Counted from the stretch's first letter, positions 9,751-19,796 are shown. The stretch: 64,000 bases of DNA from Flavisphingopyxis soli (GCF_007995095.1 NZ_VOPY01000001.1:397001-461000); one strand, 5' to 3'. Program-made: numbers and translations. Notes: generated by a model from the sequence alone, not told the origin.

Positions 9751-9801
9751 ATTTGTGCCGACCAACCAGCCGTCGGAATTCCCTGATAGCGTTGTCATAC
9801 C

Positions 9802-11322
9802 GTGACCCACGAGGAAGCCCAGGCTGCCCTAAGTGGTTTATCGCTCGACGATCCGGCGACATTGTTTCGGGTCGGTATCGGTTTGCTCAACGCCGATCGT
9901 CCTGAGGAACTGCTTGAGACCGCGAGAGCGGCCGCATTGCGCCACCGCGACAACCCCAGGCTTCAACAACTGCTTGGCCTCGCCGCGCGTGCCACCGGGA
10001 ACAGCAGGCTGGCGCTCGATGCCTTTGATCGCGCGGCACGACTTGCGCCGGCCGATCCGCTGATTGCCCACAGCCATGCCCGCGCAGCGCTCGAAGCGGG
10101 GGAGCCGGCAACGGCCTTGTTCGATCGTGCGGCACGGTTATCGCCGCAGGACGCGTCGGTTGTTCTGGGGCGTATTGCCGCCATCGCGGCCGCCCATTCG
10201 GTCGATGCAGCGATCGATGTGCTGGCCCCGATCGTCGGGAAGAATGCGCTGTGGTTCGAGGGTCATCGCACGCTGGCTCGGCTGAAGGGTCAACAAGGCC
10301 TCGATCCTGCTGAAAGCGTCATCCAAGCGCTATCGCAGCATCCGGACCAAATAGATTTGCACCGCGAACTCATCGCAATCCGGCTTGAGGCGCGCGACCT
10401 CGACGGGGCCGACAACGCAGCAAGCATCGCATTCGATCAGTTTGGGGACCAGCCTTGGCTCGCCGAATTGTGTGCGCACATTGCTTCCGAACGCGGCGCA
10501 TTCGACCAGGCCGACAAGCTTTTTATGGCATTGGGCCCGGGCCGTTCTCTTGGTCTGGTGGCGCAGCGCGCGCGTCATCTGATCCGGGCCAATCGGCCCG
10601 AACGCGCAATCGAATTGATCGAACCATGGATTGAAAACGACGACGACCGGCTGCTTTGGCCCTATCTGGCGCTGGCCTGGCGGATGACAGGCGACCATCG
10701 CTGGACCTGGCTTGCCGGCGATGAGCGACTGATCGGCGTTTACGACCTGGGCGATCAGGTGGGCGATCTAGCTGTGTTGGCGGATCACCTCCGCGGGCTG
10801 CATAACGCCAAGGGCGCTCCACTTGATCAGTCGGTCCGTGGTGGGACGCAGACCGACGGAAATCTCCTCCTGCGCGACGAGGCCCCGATCACGGGTCTGC
10901 GTTCAAGGATCCTCGAAGCGGTCGCGGATTATATCGCGCAACTGCCGCCACCCGAGAGCGGCCATCCCTTCCTGATCGCGACGCGTTCGCCGGTGCGCAT
11001 CGCCGGATCGTGGTCTGTTCGGCTGGTCGATGACGGGTTTCACGCAGATCACATCCACAGCCAGGGCTGGATCAGTTCGGCCTTTTATGTCTCGCTGCCT
11101 GGCGGGCATGATTCGGCGCAATGCCAGGGCAGTGAAGAGGGTTGGCTCAGTCTTGGTGAAGCGCGGGACCTCGTGCCCGAACTTGCCCCGGTTCGCCTGG
11201 TCGAGCCCAAACCCGGTCGGTTGGTGCTATTTCCATCGATCATGTGGCATGGTACGCGCCCATTTCCTGCGGGCGAGCGGCTGACCGTCGCGTTCGATAT
11301 CGCCCGTCCCCAGCAAGGTTGA
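9802..11322 (+). CDS. TPR protein with C-terminal 2OG-Fe(II) oxygenase domain
   Basis: 506 aa, GTG start; no clear Shine-Dalgarno, so the start is moderately sure. Residues about 1-300 are tetratricopeptide-like helices (repeated ALxAxP and LDAFDRAARLAPADP patterns). The C-terminal part (about 370-500) resembles the putative 2OG-Fe(II) oxygenase family PF13759: ADHIHSQGWISSAFYVSLP with H419, then LVLFPSIMWHGTRP with H483 and R493 as candidate distal iron ligand and oxoglutarate contact. Such enzymes hydroxylate or oxidise proteins or small molecules; the substrate here is unknown. It lies between a TonB receptor and a TPR-sulfotransferase, 4 nt ahead of the latter. Confidence 0.85.
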   Translation: MTHEEAQAALSGLSLDDPATLFRVGIGLLNADRPEELLETARAAALRHRDNPRLQQLLGLAARATGNSRLALDAFDRAARLAPADPLIAHSHARAALEAGEPATALFDRAARLSPQDASVVLGRIAAIAAAHSVDAAIDVLAPIVGKNALWFEGHRTLARLKGQQGLDPAESVIQALSQHPDQIDLHRELIAIRLEARDLDGADNAASIAFDQFGDQPWLAELCAHIASERGAFDQADKLFMALGPGRSLGLVAQRARHLIRANRPERAIELIEPWIENDDDRLLWPYLALAWRMTGDHRWTWLAGDERLIGVYDLGDQVGDLAVLADHLRGLHNAKGAPLDQSVRGGTQTDGNLLLRDEAPITGLRSRILEAVADYIAQLPPPESGHPFLIATRSPVRIAGSWSVRLVDDGFHADHIHSQGWISSAFYVSLPGGHDSAQCQGSEEGWLSLGEARDLVPELAPVRLVEPKPGRLVLFPSIMWHGTRPFPAGERLTVAFDIARPQQG

Positions 11323-11326
11323 ATTC

Positions 11327-13210
11327 ATGGCTTCACGTCCCGTTTCTCCGAAGGTTCCGCCTCCGGCACTACTCAAAGCGCTGCATACGATGCGTGCGGG
11401 TGACATGGAATCTGTCCTCGACATCGTCGATTCGGCTCTGCCCGACGCGGCCGATCGCGCGCCGTACCTGGCACTTGCCGGACAGGCCGCCTTGCGCCTC
11501 AATCGGGCCGACCGGGCCATCGGTTATCTTGTCGACTTGCTCGCTTTGCATCCTGACGATCGCGCGACCAAAGCCAACCTGGCGAATGCCCTGCTCGGTG
11601 TCGGGGATTTTGCCAGGGCGCTCGAAATTGTCGCGGGCGCTCCCGAAGCGTCGCTCGCGCGTATCGAAGCCTATATCCATCAGCATCAGGATCGGCTCGA
11701 TGAAGCTGTTCCGGCCTATCGGCGTGCGATTGCCGCCGATGCGAATGACCTCGCGAGCTGGAACAACCTCGGCAACGTGTTGGCCCAGCTCGGCGAAGTC
11801 GATGACGCAATTCGCGCCTTCGAGCGCGCGATCACTTTGGCACCCGCAGATATTCCGATTTACCTGAATCTCGCCGACTTGTTGATGCGGTCGGATCTGC
11901 AGGAGGCGCGTCTCAGGACGCTCAAGGACGCTCAAAGCGTTGCTCCCGAAAACCCACAGGTCCTGACCGAACTCGGGCTCGCCTATGCGGCAAATGACGA
12001 TCTCGAGAACGCTATCGCGACGCTTCGCGAGGCGATTGACCGGTCGCCCGATTTTGGTGCCGCTCAGCTCGAACTGGGCCTCATCTTCGAAACGCTCAAT
12101 CGTGTCGACGACCTCGCCGCGCTGGTTGAGCAGAGCAATACAAAGGATGCCCCTCCCGAGCTGTCGTTCCTCCTCGCATGGCAGGCGCGCCGCGAGGGGC
12201 GCTTCGACGATGCCGCGGCGCTCGCGGAGGCGATTCCCGAAACGATCCTGCCGTTGCGCCGTTATCACCTGATCGGTGGCATCGCCGACCGGCGCGGCGA
12301 TGCGGCGACCGCCTTCCCCGCCTTCGAGCAGATGAATCGAGAGGCCGTGGCGCTATCGCCGCCGCTTGCGGGGCCCAGTTTTCGTAGCAAGGTCGAGGCC
12401 GATTTGGCGGTCTGGACCAATGAATGGGCGGGCGGCTGGGTCAATGTCGAATCCGCCGACGAGTTTCGTGATCCGATCTTCCTCGTCGGTTTCCCGCGTT
12501 CGGGCACGACATTGCTCGATACCATGTTGATGGGCCTGCCGACCCTGTCGGTGCTCGAAGAACGGCCGATGGTCGCGCGCACACTCGCGCTCCTTGGCGA
12601 CGACGCATTGCCGACGCTGACGCCCGATCGGATCGGCGAATTGCGCGCGGCCTATTTCGAATATGCCCGCGAATATGGCTGGGCGGATGATCGTTGGCTG
12701 GTCGACAAACATCCGCTCAACATGGCGCGCGTCCCGTTCATCCAGCGACTGTTTCCCAAGGCGCGCTTCATCCTTGCCGAGCGGCATCCCTATGACGTCG
12801 TATTGAGCTGCTTCATGGCGAACTTCCAGCTCAACGTGGCGATGCGCAGCTTCACCTCGCTCGATGAGGCCGCAAAGACGTACGATGCAGTGTTCTCTGC
12901 GTGGCATCGCGCTCAGACGCTTTTACCCTTCCAATCGCACGCGGTTCGCTATGAACGCCTCGTCGTCGACTCGGCCGCCGAGCTCACTCCGCTGGTCGAA
13001 TGGCTTGGCGAAGAATGGCATGACGATCTGCTCGATCATCAGCAGACCGCCAGCGCGCGCGGCCGCGTACGAACCGCCAGTTACTCTCAGATCGGTGAAA
13101 AGCTCTACACCCATGCGAGCGATCGCTGGCGTCGCTACAGTGACCATCTGGCGCCGGTGATGCCGATCCTGCGCCCCTGGGCCGAGCGTATGGGATATGA
13201 GACCGAGTAA
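11327..13210 (+). CDS. TPR-containing sulfotransferase family protein
   Basis: 627 aa. The N-terminal half is a TPR array (for example ASWNNLGNVLAQLGEVDDAI, and LTELGLAYAANDDLENAI). The C-terminal half is a PAPS-dependent sulfotransferase domain: the 5'-phosphosulfate-binding loop GFPRSGTTLLD begins at residue 388, followed by DKHPLNMARVP and a 3'-phosphate-binding region AERHPYDVVLSCF near 485. It would transfer sulfate from PAPS to an unknown acceptor; TPR-fused members are often assumed to act on proteins or peptides, which is inference. The start is 4 nt after the oxygenase stop, so the two are almost certainly one operon. Confidence 0.9.
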   Translation: MASRPVSPKVPPPALLKALHTMRAGDMESVLDIVDSALPDAADRAPYLALAGQAALRLNRADRAIGYLVDLLALHPDDRATKANLANALLGVGDFARALEIVAGAPEASLARIEAYIHQHQDRLDEAVPAYRRAIAADANDLASWNNLGNVLAQLGEVDDAIRAFERAITLAPADIPIYLNLADLLMRSDLQEARLRTLKDAQSVAPENPQVLTELGLAYAANDDLENAIATLREAIDRSPDFGAAQLELGLIFETLNRVDDLAALVEQSNTKDAPPELSFLLAWQARREGRFDDAAALAEAIPETILPLRRYHLIGGIADRRGDAATAFPAFEQMNREAVALSPPLAGPSFRSKVEADLAVWTNEWAGGWVNVESADEFRDPIFLVGFPRSGTTLLDTMLMGLPTLSVLEERPMVARTLALLGDDALPTLTPDRIGELRAAYFEYAREYGWADDRWLVDKHPLNMARVPFIQRLFPKARFILAERHPYDVVLSCFMANFQLNVAMRSFTSLDEAAKTYDAVFSAWHRAQTLLPFQSHAVRYERLVVDSAAELTPLVEWLGEEWHDDLLDHQQTASARGRVRTASYSQIGEKLYTHASDRWRRYSDHLAPVMPILRPWAERMGYETE

Positions 13211-13213
13211 CAG

Positions 13214-13244
13214 CCCGGGGGGTAACGGTGAATAACCCCCCGGG
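13214..13244. terminator. GC-rich hairpin between convergent genes, possible terminator
   Basis: A 10-bp stem (CCCGGGGGGT / ACCCCCCGGG) with an 11-nt loop lies between the sulfotransferase stop and the convergent small-protein gene. There is no T run on either side, so it is not a textbook intrinsic terminator. It could slow polymerase or protect 3' ends. Confidence 0.4.
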
Positions 13245-13266
13245 GTAGTCGAAAGTCCTGGCGGCT

Positions 13267-13590
13267 CTAGTTCGACTTCGACCTCTGGTTTTGGATGCGC
13301 TCGGTTGCCTGTCGCTCATCGGCGTGGATCCGCTCCCATTCGGCTGCGGTCGCGCACACGCGCTTCTTGGCCAATCGGGTGCCGACCACTTCCTGCCGGC
13401 GACAGATCACCCGATCGGGATTATCGCCCTGTTGAGTGGCATCGGGGCTGGCGCGGCTGCTGTCGTCGTTGTCACGTGGAGCGTCGCCCGGGTTCGGTTG
13501 CGTGGACGCCTGAGCCGGGGAAACTTGTTCATTTGCCAAGGCTGGTTGTGTGAGAGTTATCGCCACCGCGGCCATCAATAATGCTTTCAT
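13267..13590 (-). CDS. Small exported protein, paralogue 1 of a tandem pair
   Basis: 107 aa. A signal peptide (MKALLMAAVAITLTQPALA, cleavage after ALA) precedes a Gln/Asp/Ser/Pro-rich linker and a conserved C-terminal block: VICRRQEVVGTRLAKKRVCA, then TAAEWERIHADER. The two cysteines and GTRL...RVCATAAEW recur in the neighbour at 13671. This type of short exported protein is common in sphingomonads and has no known function. The two cysteines could form a disulfide in the periplasm. Its RBS (AAGGAA, 8 nt from ATG) and the 25-nt leader are nearly the same as those of its paralogue, so the pair arose by duplication that included control sequence. Confidence 0.8.
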   Translation of the reverse strand: MKALLMAAVAITLTQPALANEQVSPAQASTQPNPGDAPRDNDDSSRASPDATQQGDNPDRVICRRQEVVGTRLAKKRVCATAAEWERIHADERQATERIQNQRSKSN

Positions 13591-13670
13591 GACTGTATTC
13601 CTTGTCTAATTGGCCAAGCCAGAACTGGCACTTCGCACGCCAATGGTCAATTGGTCGCAGCGTGCTATGC

Positions 13671-14030
13671 CTACTCTCCGTCGAAGGTGAACTTGCCGTT
13701 CTGCACCTGCTCGGTCGATTGTTGGTGTTCTGCGCGCATCCGGGCCCATTCGGCTGCTGTCGCGCAAACCCGCTTCTGGTGCAGTCGCGTTCCAAGCACT
13801 TCCTGCTTGCGGCAGATCTTGCGATTGGGATCCTTGGTGTCGCCTGCAGCATTGGGGTTGGCGCTGGCGCTGGCGAGGTCATCGTCGCCTGCCTGGGCAT
13901 CGCCCTGTACACCGCTATCCTGCTGTGCCTGAGCGGCGTCGGCTTGCGTTTGGACAGGGGCGGCCTGTTCCACCGCCCAAGCCGGATTTGCCAGAGTAAC
14001 CGCGACGGCCGCTATCAAAAAAGCTTTCAT
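13671..14030 (-). CDS. Small exported protein, paralogue 2 of a tandem pair
   Basis: 119 aa. Signal peptide MKAFLIAAVAVTLANPAWA, a longer Gln/Ala/Asp-rich linker, then KICRKQEVLGTRLHQKRVCA followed by TAAEWARMRAEHQ: the same conserved block as the gene at 13267. The tail differs (VQNGKFTFDGE). It sits 80 nt upstream of paralogue 1 and 95 nt downstream of clpB, all on the minus strand. The leader (14031-14055) matches that of paralogue 1 at 22 of 25 positions, which argues that each copy is expressed with its own signals. Function unknown. Confidence 0.8.
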   Translation of the reverse strand: MKAFLIAAVAVTLANPAWAVEQAAPVQTQADAAQAQQDSGVQGDAQAGDDDLASASANPNAAGDTKDPNRKICRKQEVLGTRLHQKRVCATAAEWARMRAEHQQSTEQVQNGKFTFDGE

Positions 14031-14125
14031 GGCTGTTTTCCTTGCCTAATTGGCCTGAACACAGTGTCACCAGAAGCGCAAAAAGTCAATTTGCCGGACC
14101 GCCAGGACCATAAGCACGGACCCGC

Positions 14126-16705
14126 TCAGCTGACCTTAAGCTCAAGCGCCCCGTCGCCCTCGTCGACCTTGATCGTCGATCCGTCGGGAACTTCGCCGCG
14201 CAGGATCATGTCGGCGAGCGGGTCCTGGACGTATTTCTGCACTGCGCGCTTGAGCGGCCTTGCACCGTAAACGGGATCGTAGCCGACGCGACCGAGCCAG
14301 GCGCGTGCCGCCTCGGTCAGGTCGAGCGTCACCTTGCGATCGGCGAGCAGTTTCTGCACCCGTCCGACCTGGATATCGACGATCCCCGCCATGTGCTCCT
14401 GCGCGAGGCGGTGGAACAGGATGATCTCGTCGAGCCGGTTGAGGAATTCGGGCCGGAAATGTGCGCGCACGACCTCCATCACCTGCGGTTCGACGCTTTC
14501 GACGTCCTCGCCGTCCTTGAGGCCGGTGAGATACTGGCTGCCGAGGTTGCTGGTGAGGATGATCAGCGTGTTCGAGAAATCGACCGTGCGGCCCTGGCCG
14601 TCGGTCAGCCGGCCGTCATCGAGCACCTGGAGCAGGATGTTGAAGACGTCGCCGTGCGCTTTTTCGACCTCGTCGAACAATACGACCTGGTACGGGCGGC
14701 GCCGTACCGCCTCGGTCAGCACGCCGCCTTCTTCATAGCCGACATAGCCCGGAGGCGCGCCGATCAGGCGCGCGACCGCGTGCTTTTCCATGAACTCGCT
14801 CATGTCGATGCGGACCATCGCGCTGTCGTCGTCGAACAGGAATCCCGCGAGCGCCTTGGTCAGCTCGGTCTTGCCGACGCCGGTGGGGCCGAGCATCAGG
14901 AAGCTGCCCAAGGGCCGGTTGGGATCCTGCAATCCGGCGCGTGACCGCCGCACTGCGGTCGCGACTGCCTTGACCGCCTCGGCCTGGCCGATCACGCGCT
15001 TGCCGATCGCGGCTTCCATGCCGAGCAGCTTCTCGCGCTCGCCCTCCATCATCCGGTCGACCGGGATACCGGTCCAGCGCGACACGACGCCGGCGATGTC
15101 GTCGGCGGTGACCTCTTCGCGCAGCATCGCGCCTTCGGAAGCAACGCCCGCATCGGCGAGCTTGCGCTCGAGCTCGGGGATCGTGCCGTAGGACAGCTCG
15201 CCGGCCTTGGCGAGGTCGCCGCCGCGCTGCGCCTGATCGAGCTCGATGCGCGCAGCGTCGAGCTGTTCCTTCAGTCGCGATTCGGCGTGGATCTTGTCCT
15301 TTTCGCCCTTCCAGCGCGCCGTCAGTTCGCTCGACTGCTGCTCGAGATTGGCGAGCTCGTCCTCGAGGCTGGCGAGCCGGTCCTGCGACGGCTTGTCGGT
15401 TTCCTTCTTCAGTGCCTCGCGCTCGATCTTCAATTGGATGATCCGCCGGTCGAGCGCCTCAATCTCTTCGGGCTTCGATTCGACCTCCATGCGGATGCGG
15501 CTGGCCGCCTCGTCCATCAGGTCGATTGCCTTGTCGGGCAGGAAGCGGTCGGAAATGTACCGGTGCGACAGCGTCGCCGCGCTGACCAGCGCGCCGTCGG
15601 TGATGCGGATGCCGTGGTGCAGCTCGTATTTTTCCTTGAGCCCGCGCAGGATGCTGATCGTGTCCTCGACCGTCGGTTCGCCGATGAAGACGGGCTGGAA
15701 ACGCCGCTGGAGGGCAGGGTCCTTCTCGACATGCTTGCGATATTCGTCGAGCGTGGTCGCGCCGATGCAGTGCAGGTCGCCGCGCGCGAGCGCCGGCTTC
15801 AAGAGGTTCGACGCGTCCATCGACCCTTCGGACTTGCCCGCCCCGATCAGCGTGTGCATCTCGTCGATGAACAGGACGATCTGGCCGTCGGCGCCCTTGA
15901 CCTCGTCGAGCACGCCTTTCAACCGCTCCTCGAACTCGCCGCGATATTTGGCCCCCGCAATCAGCGAGCCCATGTCGAGCGCCATCAGCGTGCGGTCTTT
16001 GAGCGTATCGGGCACGTCACCGTTGACGATGCGCAGCGCGAGGCCTTCGGCGATCGCGGTCTTGCCGACACCGGGTTCGCCGATCAGCACGGGGTTGTTC
16101 TTGGTCCGCCGGGCCAGGATCTGGATCGTCCGGCGGATTTCCTCGTCGCGCCCGATGACGGGGTCGAGCTCACCGTCGCGCGCCGCCTGCGTCAGGTCGC
16201 GGGCGAATTTCTTGAGCGCATCGTACCGGTCCTCGGCGCTCGCGGTGTCGGCGGTGCGGCCGCCGCGCAGCTCGTTGATTGCGCTGTTGAGTGCCTCGGG
16301 GGTCAGCCTGGCGTCGGCCAGCGCCTTGCCCGCGGTCGTCGTCTTGGCGAGTGTCAGCGCGAGCAGCAGCCGTTCGACCGTGACATAGCTGTCGCCCGCC
16401 TTGTCGGCGACCTGTTCGGCCTGGTCGAGGACGCGCACCGTGTCGTTGTCGAGCCCCGGCGTCTGCTGCGCGCCCGATCCCGATACTGCGGGCACCTTGG
16501 CGAGCGCCGCGTCGACCGCGGTCACCGCGACCTTCGGATCACCGCCGGCACGCGCGATCAGCCCGGCGGCCATGCCCTCATTGTCCTCGAGCAGCGCCTT
16601 CAACAGGTGCTCGGGCGAAATCCGCTGGTGGTTCATGCGGATCGCAACCGTCTGGGCTGATTGCAGAAAACCCTTGGCGCGGTCGGTAAATTTTTCGAGA
16701 TTCAT
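14126..16705 (-). CDS. clpB: ATP-dependent chaperone ClpB
   Basis: 859 aa. The frame is open further upstream, but ATG 16705 starts the family's [18 protein letters not shown] and has GGGGA 5-6 nt upstream. Order: Clp-N repeats (to about 145), NBD1 with Walker A GEPGVGKT at 209-216, coiled-coil middle domain (about 410-530, Glu/Lys/Leu-rich), NBD2 with Walker A GPTGVGKT near residue 605, and a D2-small C-terminal domain. ClpB works with DnaK to pull apart protein aggregates after heat stress. The middle domain separates it from ClpA/ClpC. A possible heat-shock promoter is 30-60 nt upstream. Confidence 0.97.
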   Translation of the reverse strand: MNLEKFTDRAKGFLQSAQTVAIRMNHQRISPEHLLKALLEDNEGMAAGLIARAGGDPKVAVTAVDAALAKVPAVSGSGAQQTPGLDNDTVRVLDQAEQVADKAGDSYVTVERLLLALTLAKTTTAGKALADARLTPEALNSAINELRGGRTADTASAEDRYDALKKFARDLTQAARDGELDPVIGRDEEIRRTIQILARRTKNNPVLIGEPGVGKTAIAEGLALRIVNGDVPDTLKDRTLMALDMGSLIAGAKYRGEFEERLKGVLDEVKGADGQIVLFIDEMHTLIGAGKSEGSMDASNLLKPALARGDLHCIGATTLDEYRKHVEKDPALQRRFQPVFIGEPTVEDTISILRGLKEKYELHHGIRITDGALVSAATLSHRYISDRFLPDKAIDLMDEAASRIRMEVESKPEEIEALDRRIIQLKIEREALKKETDKPSQDRLASLEDELANLEQQSSELTARWKGEKDKIHAESRLKEQLDAARIELDQAQRGGDLAKAGELSYGTIPELERKLADAGVASEGAMLREEVTADDIAGVVSRWTGIPVDRMMEGEREKLLGMEAAIGKRVIGQAEAVKAVATAVRRSRAGLQDPNRPLGSFLMLGPTGVGKTELTKALAGFLFDDDSAMVRIDMSEFMEKHAVARLIGAPPGYVGYEEGGVLTEAVRRRPYQVVLFDEVEKAHGDVFNILLQVLDDGRLTDGQGRTVDFSNTLIILTSNLGSQYLTGLKDGEDVESVEPQVMEVVRAHFRPEFLNRLDEIILFHRLAQEHMAGIVDIQVGRVQKLLADRKVTLDLTEAARAWLGRVGYDPVYGARPLKRAVQKYVQDPLADMILRGEVPDGSTIKVDEGDGALELKVS

Positions 16706-16739
16706 GGATTGTCCCCGGAGATCTTGATCCACTTGAAGA

Positions 16740-16764
16740 TAATGCGGCAAAAACCGCGCGCAAG
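16740..16764 (-). promoter_or_regulatory. Possible heat-shock (sigma-32 type) promoter of clpB
   Basis: Reading the minus strand, CTTGCG is followed after 11 nt by CCGCATTA, close to the RpoH patterns CTTGAA and CCCCATNT. Transcription would start about 25-30 nt before the clpB ATG. The spacer is on the short side and two positions deviate, so this is a plausible but unproven site. Confidence 0.4.
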
Positions 16765-16868
16765 ACCTGTCATAGCATTGCAATACAGCCGCGTGACGAT
16801 ATGGTCGCTGGCAAGACACGGAACCGTCCGAGTTCCGCACGATGTTTATCTTCAGGAGAATGAATGCC

Positions 16869-19796
16869 ATGCTGACCCGTTCGTCCCGTCTTGCCCGTAT
16901 CCTGCTGGCCGCATCGCCCGCCGCGCTGATCGCCGGCTGCGCCACGATGCCCGCCGCCGACATGGCGGCAACGCCCGCCGCGCCCGCTGCGCCGGCCGCG
17001 TTCGAACCCGCCCCGGTCAGCACGCTCGTCGATGCGGTCAATATTCCATACGAGAAGTTCACCCTGTCCAACGGTCTCACCGTCCTCGTCCACGAGGATC
17101 GCAAGGCGCCCGTCGTCGCGGTGTCGGTGTGGTACAATGTCGGCTCGAAGGACGAACCCAAGGGCAAGACGGGCTTTGCCCATCTGTTCGAGCATCTGAT
17201 GTTCAACGGCAGCGAGAATTCGCCGGGCGATTTCTTCGAACCGCTGCAGCAGGTCGGCGCGACCGATTTCAACGGCACGACCAACGTCGACCGGACGAAC
17301 TATTTCGAAACCGTCCCGACCGGCGCGCTCGAACGCGCGCTGATGCTCGAAAGCGATCGCATGGGCCATCTGCTCGGCGCGGTGACGCAGGAGAAGCTCG
17401 ATAACCAGCGCGGCGTCGTCCAGAACGAAAAGCGCCAGGGCGACAACCAGCCCTACGGGCTGTTGCGCTACGAAGTGCAGGAAAACCTCTTTCCTGCGGG
17501 CCACCCCTATCATCACTCGACGATCGGCTCGATGGCCGACCTCAACGCCGCCAGCCTCGACGACGTCAAGAACTGGTTCCGCGCGAACTACGGTCCCAAC
17601 AATTCGGTCCTCGTCCTTGCCGGCGATATCGATACCGCGACCGCGCGCACCCTCGTCACCAAGTGGTTCGGCGACATTCCGCGCGGACCCACGGTCACCC
17701 ATCCCGACGCGCCGGTAACGCCGCTCGCCGCGCCGATCGACAAGACGGTCACCGACCAGATCGCGACGACGCGGCTCTATCGCATGTGGCCGATCCCCGG
17801 CTTCACCTCGACCGAATCGATTCCGCTGCAGCTCGCCGCGTCGGTTCTCGGTGGCCTGTCGAGTTCGCGGCTCGACAACGCGCTCGTGCGCAAGGACCCG
17901 GTCGCGGTGTCGGTTTCGACCTCGACCTGGGATTTCATGGAAGGCGGCGCGTTCATCGTCCAGGCCGACGTCAAGCCGGGCGAGGATGCCGCGGTCGTCG
18001 CACAGAAGCTCGATGCGCAGATCGCCGACTATCTCGCCACCGGCCCCTCGGCCGATGAACTCCAGCGTGCCAAGACCTCGATGGTGTCGGGCATCATCGG
18101 CGGGCTCGAATCGGTCGGCGGCTTCGGCGGCAAGGCGGTCGCGCTGGCCGAAGGCGAACTCTATTCGGACAATCCCGATTACTACAAGGTCCAGCTCGAC
18201 CAGATGGCCGCCGCGACACCCGAACAGGTGACCGAAACGATGCGCAAATGGCTGACCAAGCCGCGCTTCACGCTTGTCATGAAACCCGGCGAACGGACCG
18301 AGGGCGGCGAAAATCGCGGCGGGGCGGCAATCGGCAACTATCTCGACCAGGCCGAGGTCGCGCCCGCACCGCTCGATTATTATTGCGATCCCAAGACCTG
18401 CGATGCTGCCGCGCTGACGCTGTCGTATGATGGTGATCGCTCGAAACTTCCCTCGGTCGGCCAGCTGCAGGAACTCGACTTCCCCGATATCGAGCGCGCC
18501 AGGCTCGCCAACGGCATGGAGATCTATTTCGCGCGCCGCACGACGGTGCCCAAGGTTACCGTTCGCGTCGCCTTCGATGCGGGCTATGCCGCCGATCCAA
18601 AGTCGGCGCTCGGCACCCAGTCGCTGATGCTCGGGATGATGGACGAGGGCACCAGGAACCTCGATTCGATCGCGCTCGCCGAGGCGCAGGAACGGCTTGG
18701 CGCGAACATCAACGGGTTCGCCGATGCCGACTGGACCTCGTTCCAGCTGTCGGCCCTCGCGCCCAACCTTGCCCCCTCGCTCGCCTTGCTGGCCGATTAC
18801 GTCCGCAACCCGGCGTTCGACGCCAAGGTGATGGAGCGCGTTCGCGCGCAGCAGCTCAACCGGCTCAATGCCGAACTGAAGAATCCGCAGGGGATCGCCG
18901 CGCGCGCGCTCGCGCCACTGCTCTACGGTCCCGACCATCCCTATGGCATCCCGCCCTCGGGTCTTGGCAATGCAAGCGCGGTCGCCGCGCTCACCCCCGC
19001 CGATCTTGCCGCCTTCCACGATGCCTGGCTGCGTCCCGACGATGCCAGGATCTTCGTCGTCGGCGACACCACGCTCGCCGAAGTTACCGCCTTGCTCAAT
19101 CGCAGCTTCGGCAACTGGACGGCGACCGGCGCGGCACATCCGGTCAAGAACTTCGCGGTCGCCACGCCCGAGCCGCAACCGCGTATCGTCCTCATCGACC
19201 GGCCCAATTCGCCGCAGTCGATCATTACGGCGGGTCGCGTGCTCGATCTCAAGGGGGCTGACGATCTCGTCCCGCTGATGGCCGCGAACGAGGTGTTCGG
19301 CGGATCCTTCCTGTCGCGGATCAACATGAACCTGCGCGAGACAAAGGGCTGGTCATACGGCGTGCGCAGCGGTGTCCAGGGCGTCGTCGACCGCACCGCC
19401 TTCACCATTTCGGCCCCGGTCCAGGCCGATCGCACCGGCGATTCGATCCGCGAGCTGCGCAAGGAGCTGACCGGCTATACGAGCGACAAGGGGATCACCG
19501 CCGACGAGCTTGAACGCACGATCAACGGCAATGTCCGCGAGCTCCCGGGCCAGTTCGAAACCTCGGGCGCGGTGCTCGGCGGGATGGTCAACATCGTCAA
19601 ATACGGCCGGCCCGACAATTTCTACGAAACGCTCGCCGCCCGCTATCGCACGATGACTGCGGCGGGCCTCGACGCGGTCGCGCGCAAGGAATTCCTCGAC
19701 AACGAGCTCGTCTTCGTCGTCGTCGGCGATGCCAAGGTCGTGCGGCCACAGCTTGACGGCCTCGGCCTGACGGTGGAAGAAGCGACCGCGAAATAA
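16869..19796 (+). CDS. M16-family zinc metalloprotease, predicted lipoprotein
   Basis: 975 aa. ATG 16869 is chosen because AGGAG lies 10 nt upstream and the protein then starts with a perfect lipoprotein signal (ASPAALIAGC). The N-terminal M16 domain holds the inverted zinc site H105-LFE-H109 in GFAHLFEHLMFNGSEN and the distal E187 in VVQNEKRQG, so it should be active. The second M16 half (from about residue 540) lacks HxxEH and is the usual inactive partner that closes the chamber. Such exported pitrilysin-like enzymes degrade peptides in the periplasm. It is divergent from clpB, 163 nt apart. Confidence 0.92.
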   Translation: MLTRSSRLARILLAASPAALIAGCATMPAADMAATPAAPAAPAAFEPAPVSTLVDAVNIPYEKFTLSNGLTVLVHEDRKAPVVAVSVWYNVGSKDEPKGKTGFAHLFEHLMFNGSENSPGDFFEPLQQVGATDFNGTTNVDRTNYFETVPTGALERALMLESDRMGHLLGAVTQEKLDNQRGVVQNEKRQGDNQPYGLLRYEVQENLFPAGHPYHHSTIGSMADLNAASLDDVKNWFRANYGPNNSVLVLAGDIDTATARTLVTKWFGDIPRGPTVTHPDAPVTPLAAPIDKTVTDQIATTRLYRMWPIPGFTSTESIPLQLAASVLGGLSSSRLDNALVRKDPVAVSVSTSTWDFMEGGAFIVQADVKPGEDAAVVAQKLDAQIADYLATGPSADELQRAKTSMVSGIIGGLESVGGFGGKAVALAEGELYSDNPDYYKVQLDQMAAATPEQVTETMRKWLTKPRFTLVMKPGERTEGGENRGGAAIGNYLDQAEVAPAPLDYYCDPKTCDAAALTLSYDGDRSKLPSVGQLQELDFPDIERARLANGMEIYFARRTTVPKVTVRVAFDAGYAADPKSALGTQSLMLGMMDEGTRNLDSIALAEAQERLGANINGFADADWTSFQLSALAPNLAPSLALLADYVRNPAFDAKVMERVRAQQLNRLNAELKNPQGIAARALAPLLYGPDHPYGIPPSGLGNASAVAALTPADLAAFHDAWLRPDDARIFVVGDTTLAEVTALLNRSFGNWTATGAAHPVKNFAVATPEPQPRIVLIDRPNSPQSIITAGRVLDLKGADDLVPLMAANEVFGGSFLSRINMNLRETKGWSYGVRSGVQGVVDRTAFTISAPVQADRTGDSIRELRKELTGYTSDKGITADELERTINGNVRELPGQFETSGAVLGGMVNIVKYGRPDNFYETLAARYRTMTAAGLDAVARKEFLDNELVFVVVGDAKVVRPQLDGLGLTVEEATAK

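Noticed and set aside
6489-9752. Open frame of more than 1000 codons on the minus strand opposite the TonB receptor
   Set aside because: It mirrors the receptor gene codon by codon, gives an Arg/Val-rich product without domains and has no RBS. High GC makes such antisense frames common; the receptor frame has a signal peptide and family motifs.
16770-19178. 802-codon minus-strand frame opposite the M16 protease gene
   Set aside because: Arg/Gly/Asp-rich translation typical of shadow frames in GC-rich DNA; no signals for translation.
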